This document shows, piece after piece, positions 5,682 to 9,561 of a stretch of 9,561 nucleotides of DNA. The notes beneath the pieces are model-generated. The model was not told the origin of the DNA, did not search any database, and worked only from the letters and a program-made list of their open reading frames with translations. The stretch is from an uncultured Clostridia bacterium (lineage in GTDB: Bacteria; Bacillota; Clostridia; Oscillospirales; CAG-272), in contig CANQXN010000062.1 of assembly GCA_947627815.1 (NCBI GenBank), positions 1 through 9,561 of the forward strand, in the 5' to 3' direction. The position numbers were made by a program, and so were the translations under genes. Every line of letters starts with the position of its first letter. Position 1 is the first letter of the stretch.

Positions 5682-5710
5682 AGTATATGAAACTTTTTTC
5701 CCTGTGACAG
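5682..5710 (-). promoter_or_regulatory. Candidate promoter of the wall-binding operon
   Basis: Two readings are possible on the minus strand. As sigma-A: CTGTCA (5705-5710), 17 bases, TATACT (5682-5687). As a mother-cell sporulation promoter: CATATACT (5682-5689) is one base from the sigma-E -10 CATACAnT and also fits the sigma-K CATAnnnT pattern, but no clear -35 of either type stands at the usual distance. The choice would say whether the operon is a sporulation operon. Confidence 0.4.
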
Positions 5711-5790
5711 GAAGAGATTCCCAGGGCAAAAAGCGCGCCGGAAAGACAAGGGAAGAGAAAAGAAGGGGCAAAAGGGAAGAAAAACGCCCG

Positions 5791-5827
5791 AAAAAAGAAA
5801 AGCCGCGGGCTTTGCGGCCCGCGGCTT
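5791..5827 (-). terminator. Intrinsic terminator of gapA
   Basis: On the minus strand, AAGCCGCGGGC pairs with GCCCGCGGCTT (arms 5817-5827 and 5800-5810), an 11-bp perfect stem with a 6-base loop, followed by a T-rich tract (5791-5799). It separates gapA from the operon downstream on the same strand. Confidence 0.9.
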
Positions 5828-5838
5828 GACGCGTAAGC

Positions 5839-6909
5839 TTATTTGAGTTCGGCGAAATATTTGATGGTGCGAACCATCTGGCTGGTATAGCTGTTCTCGT
5901 TGTCATACCAGGACACGACCTGAACCTGATAGGTATCGTCATCGATCTTGGAGACCATGGTCTGGGTGGCGTCGAAGAGAGAGCCGTACCGCATACCGAC
6001 CACATCGGAAGAAACGATCGGATCGGTGTTGTAACCGAAGGAAGCGGAAGAAGCGGCCTTCATCGCGGCGTTGATGCCGTCTTTGGTGACATCCTTGCCC
6101 TTGACCACAGCGGTCAGGATGGTGGTGGAACCGGTGGTGACCGGCACTCTCTGAGCGGAGCCGATGAGCTTGCCGTTCAGTTCGGGAATGACAAGGCCGA
6201 TCGCCTTCGCGGCGCCGGTGGAGTTGGGGACGATGTTGGCGGCACCGGCACGGGCGCGGCGGAGATCGCCTTTTCTGTGCGGGCCGTCGAGGATCATCTG
6301 GTCGCCGGTGTAAGCGTGAATGGTGCTCATGATACCGGAAACGATGGGCGCATAGTCGTTCAGCGCTTTGGCCATAGGAGCCAGGCAGTTGGTGGTGCAG
6401 GAAGCGGCGGAGATGATCTGATCCTCAGGGGTCAGGGTGTTCTCGTTGACCGAGAAAACGATGGTCTTGAGGTCGTTGCCGGCGGGCGCGGAAATAACGA
6501 CTTTCTTGGCGCCGGCGGTGATGTGAGCCATGGATTTATCTTTGGAGCAGTAGAAGCCGGTGCATTCGAGAACGACATCGACATTCAGCTCGCCCCAGGG
6601 CAGATCCTGCGCTTTCGGCATGGCGTATACGGTGATTTCCTTGCCGTCTACCGTGATGGAGCCGGGTACTTTCACGGTCTTGCCGTCTTCCTCAAAGACA
6701 GGCTCTTTGGAAGAAACGGTGTGGAGACCCTCGCCGATCTTGCCGCAGTAGCCGCCCTGCGCGGTATCATACTTCAAAAGATGGGCCAGCATCGCGGGGC
6801 TGGTGAGGTCATTGATGGCGACGATCTCGTAGCCATCGGCACCGAACATCTGACGGAACGCCAGACGGCCGATACGACCGAAACCGTTGATTGCAACTTT
6901 TACAGACAT
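5839..6909 (-). CDS. gapA: Glyceraldehyde-3-phosphate dehydrogenase
   Basis: GapA oxidises glyceraldehyde 3-phosphate to 1,3-bisphosphoglycerate with NAD+ and phosphate, the central oxidative step of glycolysis, as a cytoplasmic tetramer. Visible features are the N-terminal Rossmann motif INGFGRIGR at 7-15, Asp34 in AINDL (the NAD-selecting position), the ASCTTNCLAP active site with catalytic Cys171, the partner His198 in STIHAYTGDQ, GPHRKGDLRRARAGAANIVP, and the C-terminal WYDNENSY. At 356 residues it is about 20 longer than common forms; the extra length sits near residues 55-85 (KEPVFEEDGKTVKVP). The start has GGGAGG at 6919-6924 with 9 bases of spacing and a sigma-A-like promoter about 50 bases further up. 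No other glycolytic gene is adjacent, and the terminator makes it monocistronic. Confidence 0.97.
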   Translation of the reverse strand: MSVKVAINGFGRIGRLAFRQMFGADGYEIVAINDLTSPAMLAHLLKYDTAQGGYCGKIGEGLHTVSSKEPVFEEDGKTVKVPGSITVDGKEITVYAMPKAQDLPWGELNVDVVLECTGFYCSKDKSMAHITAGAKKVVISAPAGNDLKTIVFSVNENTLTPEDQIISAASCTTNCLAPMAKALNDYAPIVSGIMSTIHAYTGDQMILDGPHRKGDLRRARAGAANIVPNSTGAAKAIGLVIPELNGKLIGSAQRVPVTTGSTTILTAVVKGKDVTKDGINAAMKAASSASFGYNTDPIVSSDVVGMRYGSLFDATQTMVSKIDDDTYQVQVVSWYDNENSYTSQMVRTIKYFAELK

Positions 6910-6959
6910 TTTGGTAATCCTCCCAATGGTAAAAAGTAATGGTTTTCCAAGTCCACCTT

Positions 6960-6988
6960 ATTTTACCCCAAAATCCAAGGAATTGCAA
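6960..6988 (-). promoter_or_regulatory. Promoter of gapA
   Basis: On the minus strand, TTGCAA (6983-6988) and TAAAAT (6960-6965) are separated by 17 bases. The start is expected near 6953, giving a leader of about 45 bases that contains a direct repeat ACCATT-N7-ACCATT just before the ribosome binding site. I see no obvious operator for a known glycolytic repressor. Confidence 0.72.
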
Positions 6989-7142
6989 GCCCTTTTTTTC
7001 TTTTTTCTTACGGTTTTTTAAAAATTGGTCTTTCTGACAGTCTTTTTTCCTATCCGAGGGGATTTTTCGTGCGTGTTGATCCCGCCCCTTCTTTCAAGAC
7101 GGGGCTGTCTTATATATCAAAGATATCAACGAGGAGATTTTT
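6989..7142. other. Divergent intergenic region upstream of the PAS-like gene
   Basis: The plus-strand gene at 7143 has no clear sigma-A promoter here. A TATATA at 7111-7116 lacks a convincing -35. Two small inverted repeats are visible: GCCCC (7084-7088) with GGGGC (7101-7105), and ATATC-AAA-GATAT (7114-7126), which lies only 4 bases before the GAGGAG site. Either could be an operator or leader hairpin; neither matches a motif I recognise. Confidence 0.25.
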
Positions 7143-8198
7143 ATGGATGAAACTGTATTTACCGCGATGAACACTCTGCCCAACCCCATTTTTCTGACCG
7201 ATCCCGAAGGGAAGATTCTATACAAAAATCGGGCGGCCTTTTCTCTCTGTCCGCCGCTTTACCGCTCGATCTGTGGGCGTTTGTTTGCCAAGGATGCCGC
7301 GCTGCTGAAGCGCGATCTTGACAAATCGGCCTTCCCGCGCTTTGTGCCTTTCAACGATCGGGGCGATTCACAGACCGCTTTTGTGGATACCGTCTATTAT
7401 GAATGTCGCCTCGCGCTTTTGTGGGTGACCTCGCCGCTCTTTCGCAGCGCGCTTGCCGAATCGGTCTTTCTGCCGGAAAAAGAGGGCAGGGAGGTTTTGA
7501 GCGGCGAAACGCTGGCGTTTCGCATCGGTAAACTGGCAAAAGAGCAGGAAGGCGGCGCGCCGGAAGCAAACGCCAAGAGCCGTTACATGGCTTTTCTGCT
7601 TTACAAACTGACAGCGCTCACGGTGGATGCCGTGGTGCTGGACCGCGCGGTGAAACGCTGTCCGCTTTCCCGTGCCTTACAGGTCTTTTATCACATCTGC
7701 CATCAGATTCTCCGCCCGATGGGCGCGGAGCTGTTGCCGGCGCCTCTGCCGGAGGACGCGAATCTTTTGGAAGTAGCTCTCTATCCCTTTTTGCTTTTTT
7801 CCTCGGCAACGCTTCTCTGGACGGTGGAATGCGGTGAAAGCCCTATCGTGAGATCGTCGGTTCTTTTGGAGGATGAACAGGTGTATCTGACTTTTTCCGC
7901 CGGCAAGAAACCGACCGCGCGGCGCCTGGCAGGCGGCGACCGCAGTTTTTCTTCTCTTTTGCCGAGTGAAGTCTGCGACCTTTATTTCTTTCACCACGGC
8001 GTCAAGAACAGCGGCTGTCATTTTGATTTCGTTTTCGATGACAAGCCTTCTGACAATCTTCGTCTCTGTCTGCGGACGCCGCTGAAACTGCCGACCGCCA
8101 TTCGCGCCGACAGCGCGCTCGATTATACCGCTCTCCTTTCTCTGATTACGCAATGGGCCAAAGATTTGCTGGCAGCCTCCGCGCCGCAAGAGGAATAA
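7143..8198 (+). CDS. PAS-like domain protein with possible degenerate histidine-kinase region
   Basis: The 351-residue product opens like a PAS sensor domain: MNTLPNPIFLTDPEGKILYKN at about 9-29, with the NPIxLxDxxGxIxxxN pattern typical of PAS domains, and PAS-like strands to about residue 110. PAS domains bind small ligands or sense redox or light signals. The rest is not clearly recognised. A helical stretch (148-192) followed by a strand-rich region (205-312) has the order expected of a histidine-kinase core, ending in RLCLRTPLKLP like the last strand of an ATPase domain. I can find no phospho-accepting H-box, no N-box and no glycine-rich G boxes, so it is unlikely to be an active kinase. 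There is no membrane segment, so a cytoplasmic sensor or regulator is inferred. GAGGAG at 7131-7136 lies 6 bases before the ATG. The gene stands alone between gapA and clpX. Confidence 0.7.
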   Translation: MDETVFTAMNTLPNPIFLTDPEGKILYKNRAAFSLCPPLYRSICGRLFAKDAALLKRDLDKSAFPRFVPFNDRGDSQTAFVDTVYYECRLALLWVTSPLFRSALAESVFLPEKEGREVLSGETLAFRIGKLAKEQEGGAPEANAKSRYMAFLLYKLTALTVDAVVLDRAVKRCPLSRALQVFYHICHQILRPMGAELLPAPLPEDANLLEVALYPFLLFSSATLLWTVECGESPIVRSSVLLEDEQVYLTFSAGKKPTARRLAGGDRSFSSLLPSEVCDLYFFHHGVKNSGCHFDFVFDDKPSDNLRLCLRTPLKLPTAIRADSALDYTALLSLITQWAKDLLAASAPQEE

Positions 8199-8209
8199 AC
8201 GCCAAAGAA

Positions 8210-8257
8210 GAGATGCCCCCAAACCGCCGCAAGGCCGGTTTGGGGGCATCTCATTTT
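8210..8257. terminator. Strong terminator between converging genes
   Basis: A perfect 17-bp inverted repeat (8210-8226 and 8236-8252, GAGATGCCCCCAAACCG and its complement) can be extended by two more pairs, with one bulged C, to a GCAA tetraloop. The plus side is followed by a short TTTT tract (8254-8257) and the minus side by a CTTCTTT-like tract, so it probably serves both the PAS-like gene and clpX. A second, weaker stem for clpX is AGGCGG (8270-8275) with CCGCCT (8288-8293). Confidence 0.8.
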
Positions 8258-8305
8258 CCTATTCAAAGAAGGCGGCAAAACATCCATCCGCCTATGCCGC
8301 GCTCT

Positions 8306-9561
8306 TCACGCGGTTTTTTCTTTCAGGGTAATGCGGGGCGGCTCTGTTTTGGCGATGGCGCCCGGCGTGATCGTCACCTTTTCGACATCCTCCCGGGAGG
8401 GGATGTCGTACATGATATCTAACATGACATCTTCTAAAATGGCGCGCAGGCCACGGGCGCCGGTGTTGCGTGCAATCGCCAGCTTCGCCACGGCGTCGAC
8501 CGCTTCCTCGGTAAATTCCAGCGCCACACCGTCCATGCCGAACAGCGCCTGATACTGTTTGATCAGCGCGTTTTTCGGCTCGGTCAGCACGCGGCGCAGC
8601 ATGGCGGTGTCAAGGTTTTCCAGCCCCACAATGACGGGAAGCCGTCCCACCAGTTCGGGGATCAGCCCGTATTTTACGATATCCTGCGGGTTGACTTCTC
8701 GCAGAATGCGGTTGTTTTCCGCGATATCCTTGCGGGAAATCACCTGCGAGGCAAACCCGACTGCCTGATTGCCCCGCCGCTGTTCCACAAGACTTGCCAG
8801 GCCGTCAAAAGCGCCGCCGCAGATAAAGAGGATGTTGGTGGTATCGACCTGAATAAAATCCTGGTTGGGGTGCTTCCGCCCGCCCTGCGGCGGTACATTG
8901 GCTACCGTGCCTTCCAAAATTTTCAAAAGCGCCTGCTGGACGCCTTCGCCCGACACATCGCGGGTGATGGAGCGGTTTTCACTGCGGCGCGAGATCTTGT
9001 CGATCTCGTCGATATAAATGATGCCCTGTTCGGCGCGGCCGATGTCAAAATCGGCGGCCTGAAGCAGTTTCAAGAGGATATTTTCCACATCCTCGCCCAC
9101 ATAGCCCGCCTCGGTCAGGGTGGTGGCGTCGGCGATGGCAAAAGGCACTTTCAACGCCCGCGCCAGATTCTGCGCAAGATAGGTCTTGCCCACGCCGGTG
9201 GGACCCAAAAGCAAAACATTGCTTTTCTGAATCTCCACGGCGTCGCCTTTTTCCTTTTTTTCGGTTTTTTCGGCGGTTTTGGAAAGGATGCGTTTGTAGT
9301 GGTTATATACGGCGACCGACAGGGCTTTTTTGGCAAAATCCTGACCGATGACATATTCATCTAACATGGCCTTGATGTCGGCGGGCTTGGGCAGGCTGTC
9401 GAGCGTCAGACCGTTTGCGGGACTTGCCCTGTGTTCCTGTTCGGTTTCGGCTTTGATGATGTCGTTGCATATGGTGATACAGTTGTCACAGATGGTAGCG
9501 CCGGTGGGGGAGGGAATGAGGAAATTCACCTCATTTTCACTGCGGCCGCAGAAGGAACAGC
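8306..9561 (-). CDS. clpX: ATP-dependent Clp protease ATP-binding subunit ClpX (5' end outside window)
   Basis: ClpX is an AAA+ hexamer that recognises, unfolds and feeds proteins to the ClpP peptidase. The reading frame is open to the right edge, so only about the first ten residues are missing; the GTG at 9529 is internal. Counting visible residues, the N-terminal zinc-binding domain has Cys at 1 and 4 (CSFCGRS) and Cys at 24 and 27 (ICDNC). Then come DEYVIGQD, the Walker A GPTGVGKT at 119-126, the substrate-gripping pore loop GYVG at 152-155, the Walker B segment IIYIDEID at 180-187, the RKH loop at 228-230, the ClpP-docking loop with VGF at 267-269 where most have IGF, and sensor-2 GARGLR at 367-372. 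The C-terminus is complete. It converges on the PAS-like gene. No clpP or trigger-factor gene is visible; they would lie beyond the right edge if present. Confidence 0.97.
   Translation of the reverse strand, partial: CSFCGRSENEVNFLIPSPTGATICDNCITICNDIIKAETEQEHRASPANGLTLDSLPKPADIKAMLDEYVIGQDFAKKALSVAVYNHYKRILSKTAEKTEKKEKGDAVEIQKSNVLLLGPTGVGKTYLAQNLARALKVPFAIADATTLTEAGYVGEDVENILLKLLQAADFDIGRAEQGIIYIDEIDKISRRSENRSITRDVSGEGVQQALLKILEGTVANVPPQGGRKHPNQDFIQVDTTNILFICGGAFDGLASLVEQRRGNQAVGFASQVISRKDIAENNRILREVNPQDIVKYGLIPELVGRLPVIVGLENLDTAMLRRVLTEPKNALIKQYQALFGMDGVALEFTEEAVDAVAKLAIARNTGARGLRAILEDVMLDIMYDIPSREDVEKVTITPGAIAKTEPPRITLKEKTA

Noticed and set aside
6277..6939. A 220-codon plus-strand frame opposite gapA
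   Set aside because: It is a shadow of gapA with no start signal and extends through the gapA ribosome binding site.
7677..8249. A 190-codon minus-strand frame opposite the PAS-like gene
   Set aside because: It is Arg/Gln-rich, has no start signal and runs through the terminator hairpin.

Overview
The window looks like a chromosomal housekeeping segment from a low-to-mid GC Firmicute, most likely a Clostridia/Oscillospirales-type gut anaerobe. The reasons are: an acetate kinase close to the tRNA acetate ligase TmcAL, strong AGGAGG-type ribosome binding sites, sigma-A promoters with 17-18 bp spacing, a tRNA-Lys gene with encoded CCA, and a clostridial-type ClpX and GAPDH. Nothing points to an integrated phage, transposon or CRISPR array.

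Layout from left to right. (1) 1-1366, minus strand: ackA is followed closely by the start of a lipoprotein gene that runs off the left edge. (2) 1385-1457: two sigma-A-like promoters, one for ackA (minus) and one for tmcAL (plus), face each other and overlap. (3) 1526-2665, plus: tmcAL, with a structured leader. (4) 2735-3207, plus: a small unknown gene with a perfect consensus promoter and its own terminator. (5) 3250-3459, plus: tRNA-Lys(UUU) with its promoter and two terminator hairpins, then a promoter at 3461-3489 with no obvious gene of its own. (6) 3532-5651, minus: a three-gene unit coding for a beta-sandwich-like protein, a SpoIID/LytB-type protein with three peptidoglycan-binding modules, and a single peptidoglycan-binding module. 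None has a visible signal peptide. (7) 5791-6988, minus: gapA with its promoter and terminator. (8) 7143-8198, plus: a PAS-like protein with an unusual C-terminal half. (9) 8210-8257: a strong terminator between converging genes. (10) 8306-9561, minus: clpX, lacking only its first few codons at the right edge.

The central-metabolism genes fit a fermenting anaerobe: GapA in glycolysis and AckA making ATP from acetyl phosphate. TmcAL uses acetate and ATP to acetylate the wobble cytidine of elongator tRNA-Met, so the two divergent genes share acetate as a metabolite. ClpX is the ATPase unfoldase of the ClpXP protease. The least understood parts are the signal-less cell-wall-binding operon, the PAS-like protein and the 107-residue protein. 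Promoter, terminator and leader-structure calls were made by eye from the bases. No homology search or folding program was run.
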